Source of the DNA: Oligella ureolytica DSM 18253
GTDB lineage: Bacteria > Pseudomonadota > Gammaproteobacteria > Burkholderiales > Burkholderiaceae_B
Direction: 5' to 3'
Assembly: GCF_000373745.1 (NCBI RefSeq)
Contig: NZ_KB892297.1
Span: 1 to 32,225, forward strand
Length of the DNA: 32,225 nt
The translations under genes were made by a program, and so were the position numbers. The notes under the pieces were generated by a model. That model had not been told where the DNA came from and did not search any database. It saw only the letters and a list, made by a program, of their open reading frames with translations. This document shows, piece by piece, positions 7,326-16,916 of the stretch. Position 1 is the stretch's first letter. Each line of letters opens with the position of its first letter.

Positions 7326-9104
7326 TTAGAATGTACGCTTCTGCGGAGCTACTGATTCTACTGTTAGTGGCTTCATTTGAACAGGTTTGTACTCTAAGCG
7401 ACTGCCTTCTGAGTACCAGAGGGTATGCTTCAACCAATTCTCATCATCACGTTCCGGGTGATCATTTAGCGCATGGGCTCCACGGCTTTCGGTACGAGCA
7501 GCAGCTGATGTGATGGTTGCACGGGCAACCTCAACCATATTGGCGATCTCTAAGCCCTCTTGGCGAGCCATATTAAAGACTTTTGATTTATCTTTGTAGT
7601 AGATGTGATTTGCCTGCTCAGCAATTTCTTCAATCTGATTGACACCCTCGTTGAGAAGATCCAAAGTACGGAACACACCACAATGTGCCTGCATAGAAAC
7701 GCGCATTGCATTACCGACATCTTGAACTTTTTCACCGGACGTGCGAGACTCAAGCTCATTAACACGACTGAGTGACTTTTCAACAGACTCCATCGGAAGA
7801 TCCTGATGGCTTCTTTGATTCTCTAAGTGCTGCTCAACAATGTAGTTACCGGTCGCACGACCAAAGACAATTAAGTCAAGTAAAGAGTTGGTACCTAAAC
7901 GGTTAGCACCGTGAACAGACGTCGCTGCACACTCACCGACAGCAAATAAACCATTAATGACTTTATTTTCGCCATTGACATAGTCTACTACCTGACCTGC
8001 GATATTGGTAGGTATCCCCCCCATCTGGTAGTGGATTGTAGGTACCACCGGAATTGGGTCTTTAATCGGGTCAACGTTACCGAAGCGAATAGCAATTTCG
8101 CGAATCGAAGGTAGACGCTTGTTAATCACATCAGAACCTAAGTGATCAAGTTTGAGTACGACGTGATCGCCATTAGGGCCACAACCACGACCTTCTTTAA
8201 TCTCTTGGTCCATTGAACGTGAAACGAAGTCACGCGGTGCCAAGTCTTTGAGGGTAGGAGCATAACGCTCCATGAAGCGCTCGCCGTCTTTATTTAAAAG
8301 GATACCACCCTCACCACGTACACCCTCAGTAATTAGAACGCCTGCTCCTGCCACACCCGTTGGGTGGAACTGCCAGAACTCCAAGTCCTGTAAAGGAAGA
8401 CCGGCACGAGCAGCCATACCAAGACCATCACCTGTATTAATAAAGGCATTGGTAGAAGCAGCCCAAATACGACCTGCACCACCGGTTGCCAACACAGTAG
8501 CCTTCCCTTCAAGAATGTAGATATCACCTGTTTCCATCTCAAGTGCAGTCACACCCAACACATCACCATCGTCATTACGGATTAAGTCTAAAGCCATCCA
8601 CTCAACGAAGAAATGCGTGCGAGCAGCGACGTTACGCTGATAAAGTGTATGCAACATAGCATGACCGGTACGGTCAGCAACAGCACAGGCACGTTGAACC
8701 GGCTTTTCACCGAAGTTTGCAGTATGACCGCCGAAAGGACGCTGATAAATCGTACCGTCTGCATTACGGTCAAACGGCATACCAAAGTGCTCTAACTCAT
8801 AGACTGCATTTGGCGCTTCGCGACACAAGAACTCAATCGCGTCTTGGTCACCTAACCAGTCAGAACCCTTGACCGTATCATACATGTGCCACTGCCAGTG
8901 GTCTTCGCTCATATTACCGAGTGAAGCACTCACACCACCTTGGGCAGCAACAGTGTGCGAACGTGTAGGGAAAACTTTTGATAAAACAGCAACAGACAAA
9001 CCGGCCTGAGCTAATTGTAATGAACAACGCATACCGGCACCACCGGCGCCTACGACGACCACGTCAAATTGACGACGGGGTAAAGAAGAATTAATTGCAA
9101 CCAC
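7326..9104 (-). CDS. sdhA: Succinate dehydrogenase flavoprotein subunit
   Basis: The 592-residue catalytic subunit of complex II, oxidising succinate to fumarate at the inner face of the cytoplasmic membrane. The FAD-binding glycine motif GAGGAG is at 19-24. His50 in TRSHTVAAQGG is the residue that carries covalent FAD, attached with help from SdhE encoded two genes downstream. The substrate-site block HPTGVAGAGVLITEGVRGEGG and the C-terminal HYQMGGIPTN and GANRLGTNSLLD segments are all present. Only 3 bases separate it from sdhD, so translation is probably coupled. Confidence 0.97.
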   Translation of the reverse strand: MVAINSSLPRRQFDVVVVGAGGAGMRCSLQLAQAGLSVAVLSKVFPTRSHTVAAQGGVSASLGNMSEDHWQWHMYDTVKGSDWLGDQDAIEFLCREAPNAVYELEHFGMPFDRNADGTIYQRPFGGHTANFGEKPVQRACAVADRTGHAMLHTLYQRNVAARTHFFVEWMALDLIRNDDGDVLGVTALEMETGDIYILEGKATVLATGGAGRIWAASTNAFINTGDGLGMAARAGLPLQDLEFWQFHPTGVAGAGVLITEGVRGEGGILLNKDGERFMERYAPTLKDLAPRDFVSRSMDQEIKEGRGCGPNGDHVVLKLDHLGSDVINKRLPSIREIAIRFGNVDPIKDPIPVVPTIHYQMGGIPTNIAGQVVDYVNGENKVINGLFAVGECAATSVHGANRLGTNSLLDLIVFGRATGNYIVEQHLENQRSHQDLPMESVEKSLSRVNELESRTSGEKVQDVGNAMRVSMQAHCGVFRTLDLLNEGVNQIEEIAEQANHIYYKDKSKVFNMARQEGLEIANMVEVARATITSAAARTESRGAHALNDHPERDDENWLKHTLWYSEGSRLEYKPVQMKPLTVESVAPQKRTF

Positions 9105-9107
9105 GGC

Positions 9108-9494
9108 TTATAGACTCCAAAGAACACTTGCAAAATAAACAACCGAAGAGACTAACCACATAACAGTTAGAACCTGAAGAGACAAACGAAGCGTCGCACA
9201 GGTTGCATAGTCCATCCAAATATCACGCACACCAACCCAAGCGTGGTAAGCCAACGCTAAAAAAGCAAGTGTGGTAGAAATTTTACCGGTAGGAAATCCA
9301 CCAAACCAAGTAAAAGTGAACAGGTTTGTCCAGGAGTCGTAATCGATTTTTGTGAAGATTACTGCTAATAAAAACAGAATTGAGTAAACGGCCAGGATAA
9401 TGGCTGTCGTACGCTGTGCGATGAAGTCCATCGTACCGTAACCGGCTCCAACAGCAAGGCGCTTATGACCATATTGTTCGTAACGATGTTCCAT
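9108..9494 (-). CDS. sdhD: Succinate dehydrogenase membrane anchor subunit D
   Basis: A 128-residue hydrophobic membrane anchor of complex II with three predicted membrane helices (about residues 27-48, 74-97 and 103-126). The segment LAYHAWVGVRDIWMDY holds His84 and the Asp95-Tyr96 pair, matching the haem/quinone region of SdhD (HAWIGxxxVxxDY). Its ATG shares the A of the sdhC stop codon (TAATG), which indicates translational coupling. Confidence 0.93.
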   Translation of the reverse strand: MEHRYEQYGHKRLAVGAGYGTMDFIAQRTTAIILAVYSILFLLAVIFTKIDYDSWTNLFTFTWFGGFPTGKISTTLAFLALAYHAWVGVRDIWMDYATCATLRLSLQVLTVMWLVSSVVYFASVLWSL

Positions 9495-9910
9495 TAGAGC
9501 ACTCCAAACATTTTAATTGCAAAAATAACGGTCAGAACAAGACTGACTATCAAGACTAATTTGGCACTTTTTTGTGCATCGGCTTTTTCTAAGCCGCGAC
9601 CAAAATCTAACGTCAGGTAACGGATACCGGCACAAAGATGATGCATAAAGCCCCAGATTAAAACTAATAAAATCAGCTTTAGAAGAAAACCGCCAAAACC
9701 GCTGCCTAAATTAGCAAAAGACTCAGGCGAGCCGACGCTCGCAGCAAATAAAGGCACGAGAATGATAGGCAGCGCTAAAAACAGCAAAGCACCACTGACT
9801 CGATGCAAAATCGATACCTTACCGGGAAGTGGCAATTTGTAATCGACGGTAATATTCCTTAAGCTCAAATTACGAAATTCGCGATTAGGCTTTTTTTGAT
9901 TTTCAGACAT
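9494..9910 (-). CDS. sdhC: Succinate dehydrogenase cytochrome b556 subunit
   Basis: A 138-residue cytochrome b subunit of complex II with three membrane helices. The quinone-site signature SILHRVSGALL is at 33-43 (Ser33, Arg37), and the haem-ligand helix reads MHHLCAGIRYLTLDFG with His91 as the likely axial ligand. It is the first structural gene after gntR on the same strand, with a 77-base gap. I see no convincing promoter or terminator in that gap, so readthrough from gntR is likely. The gap does hold a small 6-bp hairpin, ACCATT/AATGGT (9949-9962). Confidence 0.94.
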   Translation of the reverse strand: MSENQKKPNREFRNLSLRNITVDYKLPLPGKVSILHRVSGALLFLALPIILVPLFAASVGSPESFANLGSGFGGFLLKLILLVLIWGFMHHLCAGIRYLTLDFGRGLEKADAQKSAKLVLIVSLVLTVIFAIKMFGVL

Positions 9911-9987
9911 AGTAGATTGGCCTCAACTTAACAAAGAAACCTCAAGTAACCATTAAAATGGTGTAGTTAAAAAAAAGACATGCGCCA

Positions 9988-10833
9988 TTAGTTTAAACTA
10001 TTTCTGTAAAAATAGTCCCTTGTTAGATACATTCCTTTACGAATTTCTATCGGTTTATCACCATAAGTGTAAGCAATTCGATTAATTGCCAACAAAGGGT
10101 AATCCTCAGGAATATCTAGTAAACCGGCCACTTTGGTACTCGCTGCCACCGCATATAGCTGCTCTTCGGCACGAATCATGCTCACACCGAACTCTGATTC
10201 AAACAGACCATATAAGGGTAATTGCTTCTGCAAAAGCTCAAGTGTCAGATTCTTGAAACTGCCGGCAGGCAAAATAATCTGTTCAAAAACCACCGGCTTA
10301 TCACCAAAGTGCATCACCCGTTCAATCTCAACAATATCACTGGCAACAGACAGCTCTAATAGATCCAACTCCAATTGCTCTGCCGGACGTATCAAACAGG
10401 ACAAGAACTTGCTCGCTGGTTTTTCTTTTTTTTCTTGACCATGGCGACTTGCTAAACGCAAAAAGCGATAGCGTACTTCGTCTTCATGATGTGTAGCAAC
10501 AAAAGTACCCTTGCCTTGGCGACGAATCAAGACGCTCTCTGCGGCCAACTCATCAATAGCCTTGCGCACAGTGCCTTGACTAACGTGATATAGATTAGCT
10601 AACTCAACTTCGCTAGGAATGCTCTCTCCGGGCTTCCACTCCCCAGCACCCAGACTCTCTAAGAGCAATTCCTTAATTTGCTTATATAAGGGGGAAAATG
10701 CAGCACGCTGGCGCGCAGTCGCGGCAGCCTTGGCATTTCTGGCACCAAGTGTCCTTGGCCCCCTAGGCGCTGCGACTCTCAACCCCTTGCGAGGAGATGT
10801 TTTGCTCGGTGACTTTGACGGTGATTTACTCAT
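9988..10833 (-). CDS. GntR-family (HutC/UTRA type) transcriptional regulator of the TCA gene cluster
   Basis: A regulator of 281 residues from the chosen ATG at 10833. The frame stays open 15 codons further upstream, to 10878, but that extension (MIWGAIIGQLFFIKT) covers the predicted promoter. After a basic Ser/Pro/Lys-rich tail comes the winged-helix GntR domain (GESIPSEVELANLYHVSQGTVRKAIDELAAESVLIRRQGKGTFVA). A UTRA ligand-binding domain follows (ending YTYGDKPIEIRKGMYLTRDYFYRNSL). UTRA proteins usually respond to small metabolites. It heads the sdh-gltA operon and is divergent from mdh, and the shared upstream region carries tandem ATAAGAC heptads that also occur before acnB. The simplest reading is an autoregulated local repressor of TCA genes; the effector is unknown. 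Confidence 0.9.
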   Translation of the reverse strand: MSKSPSKSPSKTSPRKGLRVAAPRGPRTLGARNAKAAATARQRAAFSPLYKQIKELLLESLGAGEWKPGESIPSEVELANLYHVSQGTVRKAIDELAAESVLIRRQGKGTFVATHHEDEVRYRFLRLASRHGQEKKEKPASKFLSCLIRPAEQLELDLLELSVASDIVEIERVMHFGDKPVVFEQIILPAGSFKNLTLELLQKQLPLYGLFESEFGVSMIRAEEQLYAVAASTKVAGLLDIPEDYPLLAINRIAYTYGDKPIEIRKGMYLTRDYFYRNSLN

Positions 10834-10858
10834 AGTTTTTATAAAAAAAAGTTGCCCT

Positions 10859-10887
10859 ATTATCGCACCCCAAATCAAAAATGTCTA
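10859..10887 (-). promoter_or_regulatory. Promoter for the gntR-sdhCDABE-gltA operon
   Basis: On the minus strand, a -35 box TAGACA (10882-10887), a 17-base spacer and a -10 box GATAAT (10859-10864), each five of six to consensus. Transcription would start near 10852, leaving a leader of about 20 bases before the gntR ATG. The -35 box overlaps a degenerate inverted copy of the heptad motif (GTCTATT on the plus strand). Confidence 0.7.
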
Positions 10888-10894
10888 TTCATCT

Positions 10895-10922
10895 ATAAGA
10901 CATAAGATATAAGATATAAGTC
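10895..10922. promoter_or_regulatory. Four tandem ATAAGAC-type heptads, candidate GntR operator
   Basis: Four head-to-tail 7-bp units with no spacer: ATAAGAC (10895-10901), ATAAGAT (10902-10908 and 10909-10915) and ATAAGTC (10916-10922). They lie between the divergent gntR and mdh promoters. The same heptad, including exact ATAAGAC copies, occurs upstream of acnB at 16821-16841. Inferred function: operator for the GntR/UTRA protein encoded alongside. Confidence 0.7.
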
Positions 10923-10926
10923 GTCA

Positions 10927-10955
10927 TTGACGTAAGACGAATATTCGTCTAAAGT
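10927..10955 (+). promoter_or_regulatory. Candidate mdh promoter with a 16-bp palindrome in its spacer
   Basis: A -35 box TTGACG (10927-10932), a 17-base spacer and a -10 box TAAAGT (10950-10955; four of six). Almost the whole spacer is taken up by the perfect palindrome AGACGAATATTCGTCT (10935-10950). Its flanks, TAAGAC and GTCTAA, resemble outward-facing half-sites of the heptad next door. A protein bound there would block RNA polymerase. Confidence 0.55.
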
Positions 10956-11014
10956 AAACAAGATTTTTAAACGTTTAATCACATTAGTATGTGTAAAAAG
11001 CTGGAGTTACTTTT

Positions 11015-12004
11015 ATGTCAAAACCTGCTATTCGTGTAGCGGTAACAGGTGCTGCTGGCCAAATCGGCTACGCCCTTTTATTCCGCATCGCTTCGGGTGA
11101 AATGCTTGGTAAAGACCAACCCGTCATCCTTCAATTACTAGAAATACCTGATGAAAAAGCACAAAACGCCCTTAAAGGCGTGATGATGGAGCTCGACGAC
11201 TGCGCCTTCCCGCTATTAGAGGGCATGAGCGCTCACAGCGATCCCAAAGAAGCATTTAAAGACGCTAAGATTGCTTTATTAGTTGGTTCTCGCCCTCGTG
11301 GCCCGGGTATGGAGCGCGCTGATCTTCTACAGATTAACGCCAAAATTTTTATCGAGCAAGGTAAAGCACTTAATGAAGTAGCCGATCGTGACGTTAAAGT
11401 ACTAGTTGTCGGCAACCCTGCAAATACCAATGCGTATATTGCAATGAAGTCTGCTCCTGACCTACCTGCTAAAAACTTCACCGCTATGCTTCGCCTAGAC
11501 CACAACCGTGCGCTTACTCAATTAGCTCAAAAATCCGGCAAAGCAGTTAAAGACATCGAAAACTTCGCTGTGTGGGGCAACCACTCGCCAACCATGTACC
11601 CTGACTACCGCTTCGCTACGGTTAACGGCGCAAGCTTAAAAGACACTATCAATGATGAAGAGTGGAATAAAAACGAGTTTATTCCTAAGGTCGGCAAGCG
11701 AGGTGCAGCCATTATTGAAGCACGTGGTCTATCTTCTGCCGCGTCAGCCGCCAATGCAGCCATTGATCACATCCGTGATTGGGTGTTAGGCTCTAATGGC
11801 CAATGGGTCACCATGGGTATTCCTTCTGATGGCTCATACGGCATCCCTGAAGGCATCATGTACGGCGTGCCGGTGATCTGCGAAAATGGCGAATACAAGC
11901 GCGTTGAGGGTTTAGAAATTGATGACACCTCTCGCCAATACATGGAAAAAACGTTAAACGAACTCCTCGAAGAACGTAATGGCGTTGCTGATTTATTAAA
12001 ATAA
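11015..12004 (+). CDS. mdh: Malate dehydrogenase
   Basis: A 329-residue NAD-dependent malate dehydrogenase of the cytosolic type, interconverting malate and oxaloacetate. NAD binding is by GAAGQIG at 12-18. The mobile-loop arginines are Arg95 and Arg101 ([13 protein letters not shown]); [10 protein letters not shown] and the MLRLDHNRA block (Asp162, Arg165) precede catalytic His190 in [16 protein letters not shown] lies 9 bases before the ATG. It is transcribed away from gntR and is the only one of the TCA genes on that side of the divergent promoter. A terminator follows directly. Confidence 0.97.
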   Translation: MSKPAIRVAVTGAAGQIGYALLFRIASGEMLGKDQPVILQLLEIPDEKAQNALKGVMMELDDCAFPLLEGMSAHSDPKEAFKDAKIALLVGSRPRGPGMERADLLQINAKIFIEQGKALNEVADRDVKVLVVGNPANTNAYIAMKSAPDLPAKNFTAMLRLDHNRALTQLAQKSGKAVKDIENFAVWGNHSPTMYPDYRFATVNGASLKDTINDEEWNKNEFIPKVGKRGAAIIEARGLSSAASAANAAIDHIRDWVLGSNGQWVTMGIPSDGSYGIPEGIMYGVPVICENGEYKRVEGLEIDDTSRQYMEKTLNELLEERNGVADLLK

Positions 12005-12061
12005 TCCTCTATACGATTATTCTAAATCAATAAAAGCAGATTAACTCTGCCAAAAGAAAAT

Positions 12062-12096
12062 AGCCATCCGTTACGCTTAGCGGATGGCTGTTATTT
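12062..12096 (+). terminator. Terminator after mdh
   Basis: A 9-bp perfect stem, AGCCATCCG (12062-12070) and CGGATGGCT (12081-12089), with a 10-base loop, followed by GTTATTTT. It separates mdh from prpB, which starts 29 bases further on. Confidence 0.85.
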
Positions 12097-12124
12097 TAAT
12101 TACTATAACTTATAGAGACAACAT

Positions 12125-13006
12125 ATGAGTCAACTTTCTGCAGGAGCCGCTTTTCGCAAAGCATTAGCCGAGGAAAAGCCTTTACAAATCATTGGCGCTA
12201 TTAATGCCAACCATGCATTATTAGCAAAGCGCGCCGGCTTTAAAGCCATTTATTTATCAGGTGGCGGTGTCGCTGCCGGCTCACTCGGTTTACCCGATTT
12301 AGGCATCAACACATTAGACGATGTACTAACCGATATTCGCCGCATTACCGATGTCTGCGACACCCCATTATTGGTGGATATTGATACCGGCTTTGGCCCT
12401 TCCGCCTTTAATATCGCTCGCACTATTAAAAGTCTAATTAAATTTGGTGCTGCCGCCTGTCACATCGAAGACCAAGCCGGGGCTAAGCGTTGCGGTCATC
12501 GCCCTAATAAAGAGATTGTTACTACTGAGGAAATGGTTGACAGAGTCAAAGCTGCAGTCGATGCTAAAACCGATCCTGACTTTTATATCATTGCACGTAC
12601 CGATGCTATCCAAAGCTTTGGCGTAGAGGCTGCTTTAGAGCGCGCAGCAAAATGCGCAGAAGCTGGCGCCGATGCCATTTTTGTTGAAGCGGCTCATGAT
12701 TTAGATACCTACAAGCAATTCACCGACAACCTTGATGTTCCTGTCTTGGCAAATATCACTGAGTTTGGTGCGACGCCTTTATTTACGGTGGATGAGCTCG
12801 CCTCAGCTAACGTCGGCATGGTCTTATACCCATTATCAGCCTTCCGCGCTATGAACAAAGCAGCTCAAAACGTTTACGAAGCCATTCGCAGAGATGGTCA
12901 TCAGAAAAACGTGATTGACACAATGCAAACACGCATGGAGCTCTACGAAAGTATCGGTTACTTTGAGTTTGAAGAGCATTTAGATAATTTATACGCTAAA
13001 AAATAA
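12125..13006 (+). CDS. prpB: 2-Methylisocitrate lyase
   Basis: A 293-residue enzyme of the isocitrate lyase/PEP mutase superfamily. It cleaves 2-methylisocitrate to pyruvate and succinate, the last step of the methylcitrate cycle of propionyl-CoA catabolism. The diagnostic active-site loop [10 protein letters not shown] starts at residue 121 (Cys123), with metal-binding Asp85 and Asp87 in [24 protein letters not shown] (45-60) is also typical of PrpB. GAGA lies upstream of the ATG. It forms a pair with prpC, 25 bases downstream. No PrpR-type regulator is seen next to it. Confidence 0.95.
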   Translation: MSQLSAGAAFRKALAEEKPLQIIGAINANHALLAKRAGFKAIYLSGGGVAAGSLGLPDLGINTLDDVLTDIRRITDVCDTPLLVDIDTGFGPSAFNIARTIKSLIKFGAAACHIEDQAGAKRCGHRPNKEIVTTEEMVDRVKAAVDAKTDPDFYIIARTDAIQSFGVEAALERAAKCAEAGADAIFVEAAHDLDTYKQFTDNLDVPVLANITEFGATPLFTVDELASANVGMVLYPLSAFRAMNKAAQNVYEAIRRDGHQKNVIDTMQTRMELYESIGYFEFEEHLDNLYAKK

Positions 13007-13031
13007 TTTTTGACCACCTATAGGAGGAATT

Positions 13032-14195
13032 ATGAGTCAGACAGAACAAAGCACTGAAAACAAACCAAAAGCTAAAAAATCAGTGGCACTATCAGGCGTT
13101 GTTGCAGGCAACACAGCACTGTGTACCGTTGGCCTATCGGGCAATGACCTACACTATCGTGGCTATGATATTTTAGAACTGGCGGGAGAGTGTGAATTTG
13201 AAGAGGTAGCACACTTACTCATTCACGGCAAACTACCCAACACAGCAGAACTTGAAGCCTACAAAGCAAAATTAAAAAGGCTTCGCGGCTTACCGTTAGC
13301 CGTTAAAGAAGTGCTAGAAAGCCTTCCTGCAGCCAGCCACCCAATGGATGTGATGCGCACCGCCGTATCCGCATTAGGTTGCGCCCTACCAGAAAAAGAC
13401 GACCACAACGCCGCTGACGCACGTGATATTGCCGATCGCCTCATTGCAAGCCTAGGCTCTGCCCTACTTTACTGGTACCATTTCAGTAACAACGGTGTTG
13501 TCATTGATGTCGAGTCTGACGAGGACAGTATCGCAGGCCATTTCTTAGAGTTATTGCATGACGAAACCCCAAGCGAAGAATGGGTACGCGCCATGCAGAT
13601 CTCTTTAAACCTCTATGCTGAACATGAGTTTAACGCTTCTACTTTTACCAGTCGTGTTATTGCCGGTACGGGTTCTGATATGTACTCATGTATTGCCGGT
13701 GCCATTGGTGCACTGCGCGGGCCCAAACACGGTGGCGCCAACGAGGTTGCGTTTGAGGTTCAAAAACGCTATGACAACCCCGATGAAGCAGAAGCCGATA
13801 TTCTTAAACGCTTAGAAAACAAAGAAGTCGTGATTGGATTTGGTCACCCTGTGTACACGGTCTCTGACCCTCGTAACGAAGTCATCAAAGCAGTGGCTAA
13901 GGAGCTTTCTGAAAGTGCAGGCAACACCAAAATGTATAACATCGCAGAACGCTTAGAAACTGTGATGTGGGATGCCAAGAAGATGTTCCCTAACCTTGAT
14001 TGGTTCTCGGCTGTGTCCTACCACATGATGGGTGTACCGACTGCAATGTTTACTCCACTCTTCGTGATTGCGCGTACCGCTGGCTGGGCTGCACATATTA
14101 TTGAGCAACGAGCTGATAACAAAATTATCCGCCCGACCGCTAATTACATTGGGCCTGAAAATAAAAAGTTTGTACCGCTTGACGATCGAGAGTAA
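13032..14195 (+). CDS. prpC: 2-Methylcitrate synthase
   Basis: A 387-residue short citrate-synthase-family protein condensing propionyl-CoA with oxaloacetate. It lacks the N-terminal domain of gltA. It carries the catalytic trio His233 ([10 protein letters not shown]), His272 ([15 protein letters not shown]) and Asp323 (FPNLDWFSA). A strong AGGAGG site lies before the ATG. Its position directly after prpB and its similarity in length to PrpC (about 375-390) support methylcitrate rather than citrate synthase, though such enzymes usually accept both substrates to some degree. Confidence 0.94.
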   Translation: MSQTEQSTENKPKAKKSVALSGVVAGNTALCTVGLSGNDLHYRGYDILELAGECEFEEVAHLLIHGKLPNTAELEAYKAKLKRLRGLPLAVKEVLESLPAASHPMDVMRTAVSALGCALPEKDDHNAADARDIADRLIASLGSALLYWYHFSNNGVVIDVESDEDSIAGHFLELLHDETPSEEWVRAMQISLNLYAEHEFNASTFTSRVIAGTGSDMYSCIAGAIGALRGPKHGGANEVAFEVQKRYDNPDEAEADILKRLENKEVVIGFGHPVYTVSDPRNEVIKAVAKELSESAGNTKMYNIAERLETVMWDAKKMFPNLDWFSAVSYHMMGVPTAMFTPLFVIARTAGWAAHIIEQRADNKIIRPTANYIGPENKKFVPLDDRE

Positions 14196-14217
14196 TTACA
14201 CTTGATGGCGTCATAAC

Positions 14218-14280
14218 AAAATAGGCGCATCCGTCAATCACACGGAAGCGCCTATTTTAATTGGTCGACCGAAAGACCAA
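14218..14280. terminator. Bidirectional terminator between prpC and argG
   Basis: An 11-bp stem, AAAATAGGCGC (14218-14228) and GCGCCTATTTT (14248-14258), enclosing a nested CCGT/ACGG stem. The A and T tracts let it work on both strands, as expected between convergent genes. A second hairpin, TTGGTC/GACCAA (14261-14280), follows at once, on the argG side. Confidence 0.9.
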
Positions 14281-14292
14281 TGATCGATCTAA

Positions 14293-15741
<1,449 letters not shown>

Positions 15742-16677
15742 CTAATTAGAAACCTTTAAATTAATCTCATTTAAAATCTGTTGAACTAATTTCCCTGACG
15801 CATCAGGCCCGGCACTTCCAAGCAACATAAACATCGGCACATAGCTACCAATAGCAAAAGGCTTGGCCGGATTTATCGATACACGCAATTTATCTTCGCG
15901 ATCTAACTGGTAATCTCTAATCGCTACACACGCCGACTCAAGGGCATTTAAATTTAACTCGTTGAGATTCTGCAGGCACTCTTGATACTTACCCTCAACC
16001 TGTTTGACATGGTCGGGCATAAAATTAATGCGACGCTGATTATAGCCATCATCATCAGCAAGTATGTTGAGCTTATGAATTTTTGCGGTCATTGCACTAA
16101 GAAGAATGAGGTTAGGATCAAGCGTAGCAATGTCCAGATTAATCAACTGAGCAATCAGCGAATCAACGCCTTCCACCTTAAAATCAAGCGACATCGCTGC
16201 CACCTCGTCTTGCTTCACTTTGAAGCCGCCTTCAAGAGCACCAGTCAGTTTCTGCATGACATAGTTAAGATTAACCTCCATGTCATCCAGCTGCTCATAA
16301 CCCAACTCACTAAGATGTCGCTCCGGCTGCAGCTTCTCTGACAGCAAAAAATGAACCCCCTCTTCGTCCGTGATTCCTTGGTATTTAACGCTCACAGACA
16401 CACCGTCATTACCCACCTCGTAATTATCAAAGGTCATCTTTTTAATTAGATACTTCTTATCTTCAGACCCTTTGTCACTTAGATAAGTGATGCCGTAAAT
16501 AGTGGCATCCGCCAAAGAATCGCCCTCAACGCGTTCCCAGGTGACACGATCCTGAACCCCTATCGACGATAAATAATCAACCAATTCCTGCTCTGCTTTA
16601 GATGCAGCAAAAACAGAAACACTTATAAACGACGCGGCGCATACCAGCACCGCTCCAATTACCTTTCTTTTAAACAT
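15742..16677 (-). CDS. Unrecognised secreted protein
   Basis: A 311-residue protein I do not recognise. Residues 1-24 are a clear Sec signal peptide (a KRK-positive start, a hydrophobic core, ending SVFA before ASKAEQ), with no lipobox cysteine at the cleavage site, so export to the periplasm or outside is inferred. The mature part is acidic and mostly helical in appearance. It has no membrane segment and only two cysteines (ECLQ and SACVAIRDY), 17 residues apart, which could form a disulfide. The gene has a strong GGAGGGGG site 2-3 bases from ATG, unusually close. It lies 93 bases upstream of argG on the same strand, but nothing links its function to arginine synthesis. Confidence 0.75.
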   Translation of the reverse strand: MFKRKVIGAVLVCAASFISVSVFAASKAEQELVDYLSSIGVQDRVTWERVEGDSLADATIYGITYLSDKGSEDKKYLIKKMTFDNYEVGNDGVSVSVKYQGITDEEGVHFLLSEKLQPERHLSELGYEQLDDMEVNLNYVMQKLTGALEGGFKVKQDEVAAMSLDFKVEGVDSLIAQLINLDIATLDPNLILLSAMTAKIHKLNILADDDGYNQRRINFMPDHVKQVEGKYQECLQNLNELNLNALESACVAIRDYQLDREDKLRVSINPAKPFAIGSYVPMFMLLGSAGPDASGKLVQQILNEINLKVSN

Positions 16678-16820
16678 ACCCCCTCCTTCGATAAGCGTCT
16701 GAAGCCAATCTCTTTTTATTCAGATTGTTTTGTTAGAATACGATCTCTAATTTACAACACAAATCGCAAAATACGAAACAATTTTAAAAGTCACACAAAA
16801 ACTAAGCATAACTTACTTGA

Positions 16821-16841
16821 GTCTTATATAAGACATAAGAC
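16821..16841. promoter_or_regulatory. acnB operator: palindrome plus direct heptad of the ATAAGAC motif
   Basis: Three contiguous heptads: GTCTTAT (16821-16827), ATAAGAC (16828-16834) and ATAAGAC (16835-16841). The first two form the perfect 14-bp palindrome GTCTTATATAAGAC, and the third is a direct repeat. It lies where the -35 region of the acnB promoter would be. It is the same motif as in the gntR/mdh intergenic region, so a shared regulator is inferred. Confidence 0.72.
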
Positions 16842-16845
16842 TTTA

Positions 16846-16854
16846 TGTTATACT
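16846..16854 (+). promoter_or_regulatory. Extended -10 promoter of acnB
   Basis: TGTTATACT: an extended -10 (TG, one base, TATACT), five of six to TATAAT. No recognisable -35 box is found at the proper distance, where the heptad operator lies instead. The predicted leader is about 55 bases. Confidence 0.6.
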
Positions 16855-16916
16855 CAATCTGAAAGTTCAAAATTTATTAAATAGCAAAGCAATATTTTTC
16901 TCAATAGGTGTCATAA

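Noticed and set aside
10834-10878. Longer N-terminus of the GntR regulator (MIWGAIIGQLFFIKT)
   Set aside because: The extension would cover the -10 box of the predicted operon promoter and adds a hydrophobic stretch not expected before a GntR domain; the ATG at 10833 is preferred.
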